Assembly: GCA_016186995.1 (NCBI GenBank) | Contig: JACPKQ010000022.1 | Location: 62,001-126,000 of the forward strand | DNA length: 64,000 nucleotides | Reading direction: 5' to 3' | Source: Deltaproteobacteria bacterium | GTDB taxonomy: Bacteria > Bdellovibrionota > JACOXK01 | Shown: positions 34,701 to 42,007 of the stretch, piece by piece | Numbering within the stretch: the stretch's first letter is position 1 | How the letters are laid out: the number at the start of each line of letters is the position of its first letter | Program-made: the position numbers and the translations under genes | Notes under the pieces: generated by a model | Database searches by the model: none | Told to the model about the DNA's origin: nothing | What the model saw: only the letters and a program-made list of their open reading frames with translations

Positions 34701-34943
34701 ATGAATGAAAAAGGCCAAACCATTGTTGAGTATGTTCTTGTGTTGGCGATGAGCACAATGATTATTGTCATAGTTTCAACCTATTTTCAAAAACCCCTTG
34801 GGCAGATTTTAGGTTTCTATCAAACAAGTATAGAATCGCTTGTTCGTTCTGGAGATCTTAAATATGGAACACCCAGTGGGGATAAAGAAAAGCAAGAAGC
34901 TCCTCGGTTGAGGCATCAAGCTTTTAAGGAGTTTGCGAAATGA
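34701..34943 (+). CDS. Flp-like prepilin 3
   Basis: 80 aa prepilin-like protein: leader MNEKG, then QTIVEYVLVLAMSTMIIVIV with Glu5. The C-terminal part is charged and probably unfolded (SGDKEKQEAPRLRHQ). I start at ATG 34701, just after the peptidase stop; a start at 34686 would overlap it. Its stop forms ATGA with the next gene. Confidence 0.85.
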   Translation: MNEKGQTIVEYVLVLAMSTMIIVIVSTYFQKPLGQILGFYQTSIESLVRSGDLKYGTPSGDKEKQEAPRLRHQAFKEFAK

Positions 34944-35545
34944 AATTGTTGCGAAGCTTAAGTTCTTGGAATGGCATAATAACAACTTTGGTTCTGAGTA
35001 GGGAGGGTATTTACCCAATCCCTACTCTCTCATGGATACGTGTCATTGCGAGTGCAGCGAAGCAATCCCCTAGAATTCTTAAAAGAATTCTAGGAGATCA
35101 CCACGGTTCATTTCATGAACCTCGTGATGACAGAAAAGCTGAAAAGGGGCAGGCGTTGACTGAATTTTTGCTTATTTTTATTTTACTTCTTTTTTTAATT
35201 CTTCTTCACTTTCAAGCTTCCATGAGTTTTGTTTCAAGTTCCTATATGAACTATGTTTCTTTCATGGGGGCTCGTACCAATATGGTGAGTGGAGAAGATC
35301 GTGCCCGGGCTGTTATTGAAAACATGTTAGGGCCATCTGAAGCAGGTTATCTAAGCCCTTTTGCTAGAGCAGAAGAAGCTCGGGTTACAGAAGGTGGGGT
35401 GGGTATTCCTTATAAATCCTATCTTTATATTCCTATTTTAAGATTTCAGGGACAAAAGGAAATGAATTTAGAAGCTACAACCCCTATGCGAAGAGAACCT
35501 GATTCTAATGCCTGTGGAAATCTGGAGCATGACAATGGGTGCTAA
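34940..35545 (+). CDS. TadG/E-like pseudopilin with repeat-encoded leader
   Basis: The prepilin-type site EKGQALTEFLLIFILLLFLIL (G/Q cleavage, hydrophobic helix) occurs at about residue 69, not near the start. Residues from about 10 to 65 are encoded by repeats: element C1 (34953-35038) and a 'GTCATTGCGAG' repeat (35041-35131). The ATG overlaps the previous stop (ATGA), so the original gene probably began MK... directly before KAEKGQ and was enlarged in frame. Mature part about 130 aa, likely in the periplasm as a minor pseudopilin. Confidence 0.8.
   Translation: MKLLRSLSSWNGIITTLVLSREGIYPIPTLSWIRVIASAAKQSPRILKRILGDHHGSFHEPRDDRKAEKGQALTEFLLIFILLLFLILLHFQASMSFVSSSYMNYVSFMGARTNMVSGEDRARAVIENMLGPSEAGYLSPFARAEEARVTEGGVGIPYKSYLYIPILRFQGQKEMNLEATTPMRREPDSNACGNLEHDNGC
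34953..35038 (+). repeat. Structured repeat element C1, inside a TadG-like gene
   Basis: Starts with the family left end CTTAAGTTCTTGGAATGG. Stem GAGTAGGGA (34996-35004) pairs with TCCCTACTC (35019-35027), with GGGT/ACCC inside; flanked by AACTTTGGTTCT and CTCATGGATACG. Related copies lie at 58.65 kb and 63.54 kb. Confidence 0.75.
35041..35131 (+). repeat. Modular hairpin repeat (GTCATTGCGAG type) inside a TadG-like gene
   Basis: GTCATTGCGAGTGCAGCGAAGC, a variable hairpin TAGAATTCTT/AAGAATTCTA, GAGATCACCACG, a second hairpin GGTTCAT/ATGAACC, and CTCGTGATGACAG. The frame stays open throughout and encodes about 30 residues. Confidence 0.8.
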
Positions 35546-36086
35546 CAATCTTTATCTTTTTGTGAAATACGCCGATAAGCTCTCGGGATGTATTATTATG
35601 AAGTTTCGAAGTTATGTAAAGAAATGGTCTAGCATGTCCATGAGCACGGGGCAGTCGGCTATTGAATTTGTCTTTGTTGTTCCTGTTTTATTCCTATTGC
35701 TGTTATGGACGTTTCAATTTTTTTACGCGATCCACACATCAAATGTGAACCAAAAATATGCGAGAGAAGAGCTTATGAAACAAATAAATCACCACAGGGA
35801 TTTAAGAAACTCATCGGCTCCCGGGGTTGCACAATATGATTTTGAAAATGATGGGTACTTCCTCTCTGAGAGAATGCCGCATATGGAAAAAGATATTTAT
35901 AGAAATCGTTTTTCAAACGGAAAAACTTTTTTTGCAGTGAGTGTGACAGGTACACCTGAAGGAAGCGATGTACCGCAAAGAATTGTAGGAGAACCGAAGG
36001 TCAACGAAAAAGGTGAAATGGATCAAAAAAATATTTTAAAAGTTTATACGACGGTCGGAATTTGTCGTGATGAGGAATGTAAGTAA
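35535..36086 (+). CDS. tadE: TadE-like pseudopilin
   Basis: Minor pseudopilin of the Tad pilus. Prepilin-like site STGQSAIEFVFVVPVLFLLLL (G/Q, Glu5, hydrophobic helix) followed by about 130 periplasmic residues with two Cys near the end (GICRDEECK). I start at ATG 35535, where GGAG is 7 bases upstream; it overlaps the preceding gene's stop. The long leader of about 35 residues contains SYVKKWS, encoded by DNA matching the end of a structured repeat (35608-35631), so it too may be repeat-extended. Confidence 0.8.
   Translation: MGANNLYLFVKYADKLSGCIIMKFRSYVKKWSSMSMSTGQSAIEFVFVVPVLFLLLLWTFQFFYAIHTSNVNQKYAREELMKQINHHRDLRNSSAPGVAQYDFENDGYFLSERMPHMEKDIYRNRFSNGKTFFAVSVTGTPEGSDVPQRIVGEPKVNEKGEMDQKNILKVYTTVGICRDEECK
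35608..35631 (+). repeat. Fragment of structured repeat end in tadE leader
   Basis: GTTATGTAAAGAAATGGTC matches the reversed right end plus stem start of the B elements (CTATGTGAAGAAATGGTC at 37.0 kb). The remainder of the element is not evident. Confidence 0.5.
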
Positions 36087-36103
36087 AGGGGAAGGTTAAA
36101 TAC

Positions 36104-36919
36104 ATGAAAAATTCAAAAGCTGTTATTATTTCAGGTTTATTAGCTGCAGTTTCAGTAGGGTTGCTTTATCTATGGGTTCAGCAAAAAACGGGCCCAAGCC
36201 TTGGAGAAACAGCAGAAGTTTATGTTATGGCAGGAGATGTAGGAGAGCTTGTTTCTATTGATGAAACGATGGTGCGAAAAGTGGCGTTACCTAAAAAATA
36301 TATTCAACCAGGTGCGCTTGATAATTTAAATGTGATTATTGGAAGTATTGCTCGTGCCCCAATACAAAAGGGTGAACAAGTTCTTTTTACAAAGCTTTAT
36401 TTAAAAGGGCAGCAAAATATTAATCTTTCCAGGCGTGTTTCAAAAAACAGCCGTGCTATTACGATTCCTGTTTCAGATGTTCATGGGGTCGCTAAGCTTA
36501 TTCAACCCGGAGATCGAGTTGATGTTGTTGTTTCTGTTGATTACGGCGAGGGAGATCGTGAAGTGCGCGAAGTAAAAACAGCTATGCAGGATGTTCTTGT
36601 TTTAGCAACAGGGCAATACATTGATTCAAACATTCCTTTAGAAAGACATGTTGATGAAGTTACAGGTGCTATTAAAAGACAAGATTTAAGGCAAGAAAGG
36701 TACCGAAGTGTCACTTTAGAAGCAAACCCTGAACAAGTTCAAAAACTTGTTTTTATGATGACGGCAGGGGAAGGGCTTATTTTCCTTTCTTTAAGAAACC
36801 CGTTGGATCGAGATTTTACAAGCATGGGAACAGCAGATCATGACACAGTATTGGGGCCAACGAGTAAAAGAGGGTCTCGAATTCGAATGCAGCGTCGACC
36901 TTTATGGCAGGAGTTTTAA
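36104..36919 (+). CDS. cpaB: Tad pilus assembly protein CpaB/RcpC
   Basis: Periplasmic component with a SAF domain that links the secretin to the pilus. N-terminal membrane anchor (AVIISGLLAAVSVGLLYLWV), SAF domain (about residues 40-105; VYVMAGDVGELVSIDETMV, ARAPIQKGEQVL), then the RcpC domain (SRAITIPVSDVHGVAKLIQPGDRVDVVV). 271 aa, normal. Followed directly by cpaC. Confidence 0.93.
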   Translation: MKNSKAVIISGLLAAVSVGLLYLWVQQKTGPSLGETAEVYVMAGDVGELVSIDETMVRKVALPKKYIQPGALDNLNVIIGSIARAPIQKGEQVLFTKLYLKGQQNINLSRRVSKNSRAITIPVSDVHGVAKLIQPGDRVDVVVSVDYGEGDREVREVKTAMQDVLVLATGQYIDSNIPLERHVDEVTGAIKRQDLRQERYRSVTLEANPEQVQKLVFMMTAGEGLIFLSLRNPLDRDFTSMGTADHDTVLGPTSKRGSRIRMQRRPLWQEF

Positions 36920-36933
36920 AAAAGGATATTTTC

Positions 36934-38757
36934 ATGAGAACTTATAAAATAAATAACACAGTTAAGTTCTTGAAATGGCTAGTTTACATAAACACGAGCT
37001 TAAGCAAGCACACTATTCGTGACTATGTGAAGAAATGGTCAGTGTTTGGAGCGGAAGTAAAGCGCAGCCCACGGTTCGTAATAAAAAGAATATCGATCCT
37101 TTGGCTGAAGCCTCTGGATGACAAACTACAGCGAGCCATGAAGCGGAAAACACTGCCATTTCAAGAACCTAAGCTGCAAAATACATTATTGCTGTTGATA
37201 ACCTTTTTTTTACTAAGCATCTCAAGTATGAATACCGCTTTTTCGAAGACGGAAGAGAAGGTGGATATTCCTACTGTTTATCTTAATTTTACAAACAATA
37301 TTCCAAAGTTTCGCCGTGTTGATTTTTCCATTGGTAGAGTTGTTCCAGCAGATAGAAATATTGCAAATGGGCTGATTCCACCAGGGCAAAAAGTGCCAAG
37401 TCTTATTCACTTTATTCCTAAAACACCCGGGCTTACAAGTATTACTGTTTACGATACCAAAAATAACCCACGTATTGTTTACCAAATTACAGTTCTCTCC
37501 AAAGATCAGGGGGCTATTATTTCTGAACTCAATCAACTCTTAGGAGAAGTCGAGGGTATTCAGATAAGCCCAGTAGGTACTAAGGTCGCTATTGGTGGAG
37601 AAATTATTTTGCCTCGTGATTTAAGAAAAATTATTTCTGTTATAGGTCAAGTTGATAAAGATAAAGATTATAAAGGTAAAATTATTTTAACTGCAGCTCT
37701 TTCAGATCTTTCAAAACAACTGATTGCTAACATGATTATGAGAGAAATTTCAGAAAATGAAGCTCTTAAATCTGTAGCCGCCAAGGTTTATGTAAAACCT
37801 ATTAAAAATAATTTTCAACTCGTAGGTATTGTTGATACCGATGATCAAAGAAAAAAAATAGAAACCATTGCTTTTGAATTCATTCCCGATTTTTATAGAG
37901 AGCCTTCTCAATTTAAAGAATTTGAAATTCAAATGCCCTTACCACGAATTGTAAACTTGATCGATTTAGCGCCTGAAAAGAAAGAAGCACCTAAAGCGCC
38001 CACACTTTATAAGATTACAGCTCGTTATGTTGAGATGAATAAAAACTATCTTCGTCAGTTTGGTATTGATTGGGGACCAGGGTTTGTGGATACCTCAAAG
38101 CTTGAGGTCGATTCTGAAAAGGTAGGTGTTATTGGAGCTGTCACAGGAACAATAAATAGCCTCATTCCAAAATTAAAAACGGCCAAGGAATTAGGTTTAG
38201 CGCGCGAACTTCAAGCTTTTGAAATTCTTATAACTGAAGGAGAAAACGGCATTATTTCTAATGTAACGAATATTCCTTTTCCTGTGATTGGCGAAAGAGG
38301 GCAAGAGGGCACCGAGTTTGCTCCGACAGGTTTAGATGCAGTCGTCAAACCAAATGCTATTGGAGATAAAGCCAATAATGTTAAATTAGCACTTAAGTTC
38401 AGTCTTAAAACATTAGCTGGTTTCGTCAATGCTAGACCTTCTATTACTGAAAACAAAATGGATACAACCATTACTCTTAAACCAGATCAAAGTGCTGCTA
38501 TTGGTGGTTTAGTGACGGCAAGTTTAGGAAAAGAGTTTAATAGAATGCCTAAAGCAACACAGGAAATATCAGATCCTATTTTTAGATTACTTCGTTCTAA
38601 AGCGTTTCGAGATAATAAGTCTCAATTTGTTATTTTCGTGACTCCTCAGATCATGACAGATGTCAAAGTGAATGCTGAGGCTTCTACTGTTGGAGATAAG
38701 TTTAACATCAAGTTACCTGAGGCTATTAAAGATGATCCGGGGTTAACGGAGAATTAA
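36934..38757 (+). CDS. cpaC: Tad secretin CpaC/RcpA with a repeat inserted in the signal peptide
   Basis: Outer-membrane secretin of the Tad pilus: N-terminal domain with PTVYLNFTNNIPKFRRVDF, BON-like repeats, and the secretin core (about 385-600; ITENKMDTTITLKPDQSAAIGGLV, FVIFVTPQIM). AAGGA 7 bases before ATG 36934 marks the original start: MRTYKINN. Then about 73 residues come from structured repeats (36960-37177), after which the signal peptide core TLLLLITFFLLSISS resumes. An ATG in the repeat (37138) gives MKRKTLPFQEPKLQN plus that core, a usable signal peptide, and may now be the true start. Confidence 0.88.
   Translation: MRTYKINNTVKFLKWLVYINTSLSKHTIRDYVKKWSVFGAEVKRSPRFVIKRISILWLKPLDDKLQRAMKRKTLPFQEPKLQNTLLLLITFFLLSISSMNTAFSKTEEKVDIPTVYLNFTNNIPKFRRVDFSIGRVVPADRNIANGLIPPGQKVPSLIHFIPKTPGLTSITVYDTKNNPRIVYQITVLSKDQGAIISELNQLLGEVEGIQISPVGTKVAIGGEIILPRDLRKIISVIGQVDKDKDYKGKIILTAALSDLSKQLIANMIMREISENEALKSVAAKVYVKPIKNNFQLVGIVDTDDQRKKIETIAFEFIPDFYREPSQFKEFEIQMPLPRIVNLIDLAPEKKEAPKAPTLYKITARYVEMNKNYLRQFGIDWGPGFVDTSKLEVDSEKVGVIGAVTGTINSLIPKLKTAKELGLARELQAFEILITEGENGIISNVTNIPFPVIGERGQEGTEFAPTGLDAVVKPNAIGDKANNVKLALKFSLKTLAGFVNARPSITENKMDTTITLKPDQSAAIGGLVTASLGKEFNRMPKATQEISDPIFRLLRSKAFRDNKSQFVIFVTPQIMTDVKVNAEASTVGDKFNIKLPEAIKDDPGLTEN
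36960..37177 (+). repeat. Structured repeat element B2 with a flanking mini-element, inside cpaC
   Basis: First a mini-element: left end GTTAAGTTCTTGAAATGG joined to right end AGTTTACATAAACACGAG. Then element B2 in reverse orientation: ATTCGTGACTATGTGAAG, stem GAAATGGTCAGTGTTT (37032-37047) pairing with AAACACTGCCATTTC (37148-37162, one bulge), and CCATTTCAAGAACCTAAG. Conserved B motifs GGAGCGGAAGTAAAGCGCAG and GCGAGCCATGAAGCGGAA inside. Frame stays open across it. Confidence 0.85.
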
Positions 38758-38788
38758 TTCTGGATCCCCGCCTTCGCGGGAATGACAG
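38757..38788. repeat. Short palindromic repeat (CCCGC-GCGGG type)
   Basis: CTGGATCCCCGCCTTCGCGGG and AATGACA, directly after the cpaC stop. Confidence 0.8.
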
Positions 38789-38802
38789 AGGTTGTCAGTG
38801 AA

Positions 38803-38842
38803 GATCGCCACGGGTTCTTTCCAAGAACCCTCGCGATGACAG
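38803..38842 (+). repeat. Half of a GTCATTGCGAG-type modular repeat
   Basis: GATCGCCACG, hairpin GGGTTCTT/AAGAACCC, CTCGCGATGACAG: the right half of the modular repeat, 20 bases before the cpaE-cpaF start. Confidence 0.7.
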
Positions 38843-38863
38843 AGAGGATTTACGGGAGTAACG

Positions 38864-41014
38864 GTGGCCATGAAGCATATTGTTAGTATTTTTGGGGGGA
38901 AAGATGGCGTTGGCAAATCTGTTTTTGCCGCCAACTATGCGTGTACCTTTTTAAATAATCAAAGAAAAAGAACACTTCTTATTGATCTTGATGCAGAGCG
39001 CTGTGGTGATCAAGGGCTTATTTTTGCAACAGCTTTTCCTAAAACTCTAGCACAATATTCAAGTGGAGAGCGTGCAGATCTTCAAGCTATTCAAGGTTGT
39101 ATTGTAAAACATTCGGGGGGTGTAGAGATCATTCAGGCTTTCCGGGATCAATATGAAAAGGCTCAGTTAAGTCCTGCTTTTTTCGATAAAATTTTAAGAG
39201 AACTTCATCGTCATTATGATCTTATTGTCATTGATGGGGGTGCTCAGTTTGATCCTCTTGTTATTAAAGCATTTGAAGTTTCTACAGCACTTTTCCTTGT
39301 GACAAATCCAGATGTGCTCACACTTTCTCAAACTAAAAAAACATTAGAAAAACTTCACTCACTTCTTTTTCCAAAAGAAATGATTAAAATTATTTTGAAC
39401 AAGTACAGCAGTGAAGCACTTATCTCGCCTCAGATGGTTCAAAAAAATTTAGGCTACCCTTTGTTTGCTGCCATTCAACAAGACGACAGAACGTGTTCCT
39501 ATGCTCTTGCCAAAGGGCAACCCTTTGCTCTTTATCAAACTCGTACAGGGGTTGCGCAATCATTTATTCAATTTGATCAGGTGCTTTCTCAAAGAAAAGT
39601 TTTAGAAGGGTTGCAATCTCTGAAAAAGCCAAGGGCTTCTTTTCAGATTCAAGAGAACATGGAAGAACTTAAAGCAACAGGTACTGAAGGCAGACAAGTT
39701 TATCAAAGAGGTTCACGAAGAAAAGTGTCCCAAGATCCGCGAACACTTTTAAAGCTTCAGATTCATGAACAACTTGTTGAAACGCTTAATTTAAAAAAAA
39801 TGGATACAGCTGAAGTTGAAGCAGACCCACATAAAAAAGAACAGCTTCGTGAAAAAACAAAAAAGGCTGTTTTAGAGTTGATCGATAAACATGATTTATC
39901 GTCCTATACACACGAAGATAAAAAGACTTTGGTTGGGGAGATTTTAGATGAAGCTTTGGGTTTGGGACCTCTTGAAAAACTTCTTCAAGATGAGGAGGTG
40001 AATGAGATCATGGTCAATTCCAGAGATCAAATTTATGTTGAAAAGGGTGGAAACATTACTTTAACAGATCTTTCTTTTACCTCCGACAATCAGTTACTTA
40101 CAGTTATTGAAAGAATTGTAGCTCCTTTAGGAAGACGTATTGATGAACAAACTCCTTACTGTGATGCGAGATTACCTGACGGCTCTCGTGTGCATGCTAT
40201 TATTCCACCACTTTCTATTCAAGGGCCTATGATTACTATTCGTAAATTTTCCAAAATACCACTTCAGGTGAAAGATTTGATTCGCTTTGATTCTTTTACA
40301 GAAGATATGGCTGCTTTTTTTAAGGCGTGTATTGAAGCACGTCTTAATATTGTCATTTCAGGGGGTACAGGAACTGGTAAGACGACACTTCTCAATGTTC
40401 TTTCTTCTTTTATTCCACAGCGAGAAAGAATTATTACCATCGAAGACTCAGCTGAGTTGCAGTTAAAACAACCTCATGTAGCGCGTCTTGAAGCCCGACC
40501 TCCTAATATTGAAGGAAAAGGGGCTGTGACGATTCGCGATCTTGTTAAAAACACTTTGAGAATGCGCCCTGACCGTATCGTTGTTGGAGAGTGCCGAAGT
40601 GGAGAAGCACTCGACATGCTTCAAGCGATGAATACAGGTCATGATGGGTCACTCACAACAATTCACGCGAACTCGCCCAGGGATTGTCTTTCACGTTTGG
40701 AAACCCTTGTTATGATGGCTGGAATGGATCTTCCAAGCCGTGCTATTCGTGAACAAATTACTTCTGCCATTGATATTATTGTTCAAATTTCGCGTCTTTC
40801 TGATGGGTCTAGGAAGATTACAAAAGTAACTGAAGTGACGGGTATGGAAGGGGATGTGATTACCCTTCAAGATATTTTTGTTTTTAAGCAAACGGGGCTT
40901 TCAGCAGACAGAAAAGTACAAGGTGTTTTCACAACAACAGGTTTTGTGCCCCGTTTTGTTGAAGAACTTAAACAAAAAGGAGTTCATTTACCAGAGGGGT
41001 TATTTAATAAATAA
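38864..41014 (+). CDS. cpaF: Fused CpaE/TadZ - CpaF/TadA ATPase of the Tad pilus
   Basis: Two Tad proteins in one chain of 716 aa. Residues 1-260 are the MinD/ParA-like localisation factor CpaE/TadZ (P-loop FGGKDGVGKSVFA, LLIDLDAE, DLIVIDGG); a linker of about 60 residues with helix LKLQIHEQLVETLNLKKMD follows; residues 330-715 are the secretion ATPase CpaF/TadA (EEVNEIMVN, Walker A GGTGTGKTT near 501, MRPDRIVVGECR, His box SLTTIHANSPRD). Start is GTG 38864 (GGGAG 5 bases upstream) or ATG 38870. The CpaE half lacks the usual N-terminal receiver-like domain. Confidence 0.93.
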   Translation: MAMKHIVSIFGGKDGVGKSVFAANYACTFLNNQRKRTLLIDLDAERCGDQGLIFATAFPKTLAQYSSGERADLQAIQGCIVKHSGGVEIIQAFRDQYEKAQLSPAFFDKILRELHRHYDLIVIDGGAQFDPLVIKAFEVSTALFLVTNPDVLTLSQTKKTLEKLHSLLFPKEMIKIILNKYSSEALISPQMVQKNLGYPLFAAIQQDDRTCSYALAKGQPFALYQTRTGVAQSFIQFDQVLSQRKVLEGLQSLKKPRASFQIQENMEELKATGTEGRQVYQRGSRRKVSQDPRTLLKLQIHEQLVETLNLKKMDTAEVEADPHKKEQLREKTKKAVLELIDKHDLSSYTHEDKKTLVGEILDEALGLGPLEKLLQDEEVNEIMVNSRDQIYVEKGGNITLTDLSFTSDNQLLTVIERIVAPLGRRIDEQTPYCDARLPDGSRVHAIIPPLSIQGPMITIRKFSKIPLQVKDLIRFDSFTEDMAAFFKACIEARLNIVISGGTGTGKTTLLNVLSSFIPQRERIITIEDSAELQLKQPHVARLEARPPNIEGKGAVTIRDLVKNTLRMRPDRIVVGECRSGEALDMLQAMNTGHDGSLTTIHANSPRDCLSRLETLVMMAGMDLPSRAIREQITSAIDIIVQISRLSDGSRKITKVTEVTGMEGDVITLQDIFVFKQTGLSADRKVQGVFTTTGFVPRFVEELKQKGVHLPEGLFNK

Positions 41015-41024
41015 TTATACTCAA

Positions 41025-41101
41025 GGTCATCCCCGCGAAGGCGGGGATCCAGGATTTCTAGATTCCCGCTTGTGCGCTGAGCGCTAGTGCGGGAATGACA
41101 G
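41025..41101. repeat. Two short palindromic repeats between cpaF and tadB
   Basis: First GTCATCCCCGCGAAGGCGGG with GATCCAGG, then a longer one: GATTCCCGCTTGTGCGCT/AGCGCTAGTGCGGGAATGAC, where the stem carries an inner GCGCT/AGCGC. Both fit the family pattern. Confidence 0.8.
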
Positions 41102-41111
41102 AAGGGGACTT

Positions 41112-41972
41112 ATGGAACTTGTCATAGCTCTCATATTTGGACTGGCTGTTTTTTGGTTTATCTTTTCCAACTTTGAAGCGTTGGAAAAGAAATTTTCCTT
41201 TTCTCTTTCAGAAACGGTTGATCAAACAGTTTCTGAGCTTGATACACTTTTTATTGAGATGAAGCCTCGACAAGTTTTTTGGTTTTATGTTTTAACGGGA
41301 AGCATTGGTTTTTTATTTTTCTTTTCAATGCTTTTACCCCATTGGATAATAGGCTTCATTGTAGGTTTCATGTGGGTTTTTTTTTCATTTCGTCTTCCCA
41401 AAATTGTGATTCATATTTTAGTTCGTAGGCGTGTTTCAAAGTTTAACTCACAAATGATCGATGGGCTTACTCTTTTATCAAATGCTTTAAAATCAGGGCT
41501 TTCGATTGTGCAAGGTATTCAGGTTGTGGTGGATGAAATGCCCAATCCTTTTTCAGAAGAATTTAATCTTGTTCTTTCTCAACAAAAGGTGGGTGTTCCG
41601 CTGGACGAGTGCTTTACGAAATTAGCTGAAAGAGTTCCTTCTGAAGACGTTGAGATGTTTGTCACAGCTATTGTTATTTTAAGAGAAACAGGGGGTAATC
41701 TTTCTGAAACATTTGATACGGTTGTTCACACCATTCGAGAAAGAATTAAGGTTGAGAAAAAAATTGGTTCCATGGTTTTTATGGGTGTTATGCAGGGTGT
41801 GATTGTGACAGCTATTCCTTTTTTTCTTTTGGTTTTACTTTATGTCATTGACCCACAGCATGTGACTATTCTTTTCACTAATGTATGGGGGTATGTCATT
41901 TTGGGAATCATGCTCTTTATGCAGCTTATAGGTGGGTTAATGATTAAGAAAATTGTGACGATAAGAGTATGA
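41112..41972 (+). CDS. tadB: Tad pilus inner-membrane platform protein TadB
   Basis: Type II secretion F-domain protein of the Tad platform, partner of TadC. N-terminal helix and two further helices (about 55-95), then the T2SF domain (about 115-245): FNSQMIDGLTLLSNALKSGLS, VPLDECFTKLAERVPSEDVEMF, REIGGNLSETFDTV-like segment. 286 aa. The locus lacks tadC here; that gene is at 22.6 kb. Confidence 0.93.
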   Translation: MELVIALIFGLAVFWFIFSNFEALEKKFSFSLSETVDQTVSELDTLFIEMKPRQVFWFYVLTGSIGFLFFFSMLLPHWIIGFIVGFMWVFFSFRLPKIVIHILVRRRVSKFNSQMIDGLTLLSNALKSGLSIVQGIQVVVDEMPNPFSEEFNLVLSQQKVGVPLDECFTKLAERVPSEDVEMFVTAIVILRETGGNLSETFDTVVHTIRERIKVEKKIGSMVFMGVMQGVIVTAIPFFLLVLLYVIDPQHVTILFTNVWGYVILGIMLFMQLIGGLMIKKIVTIRV

Positions 41973-42007
41973 GCCTCTCGCAATGAAGGGTTTATGGGGG
42001 AGAAGAT

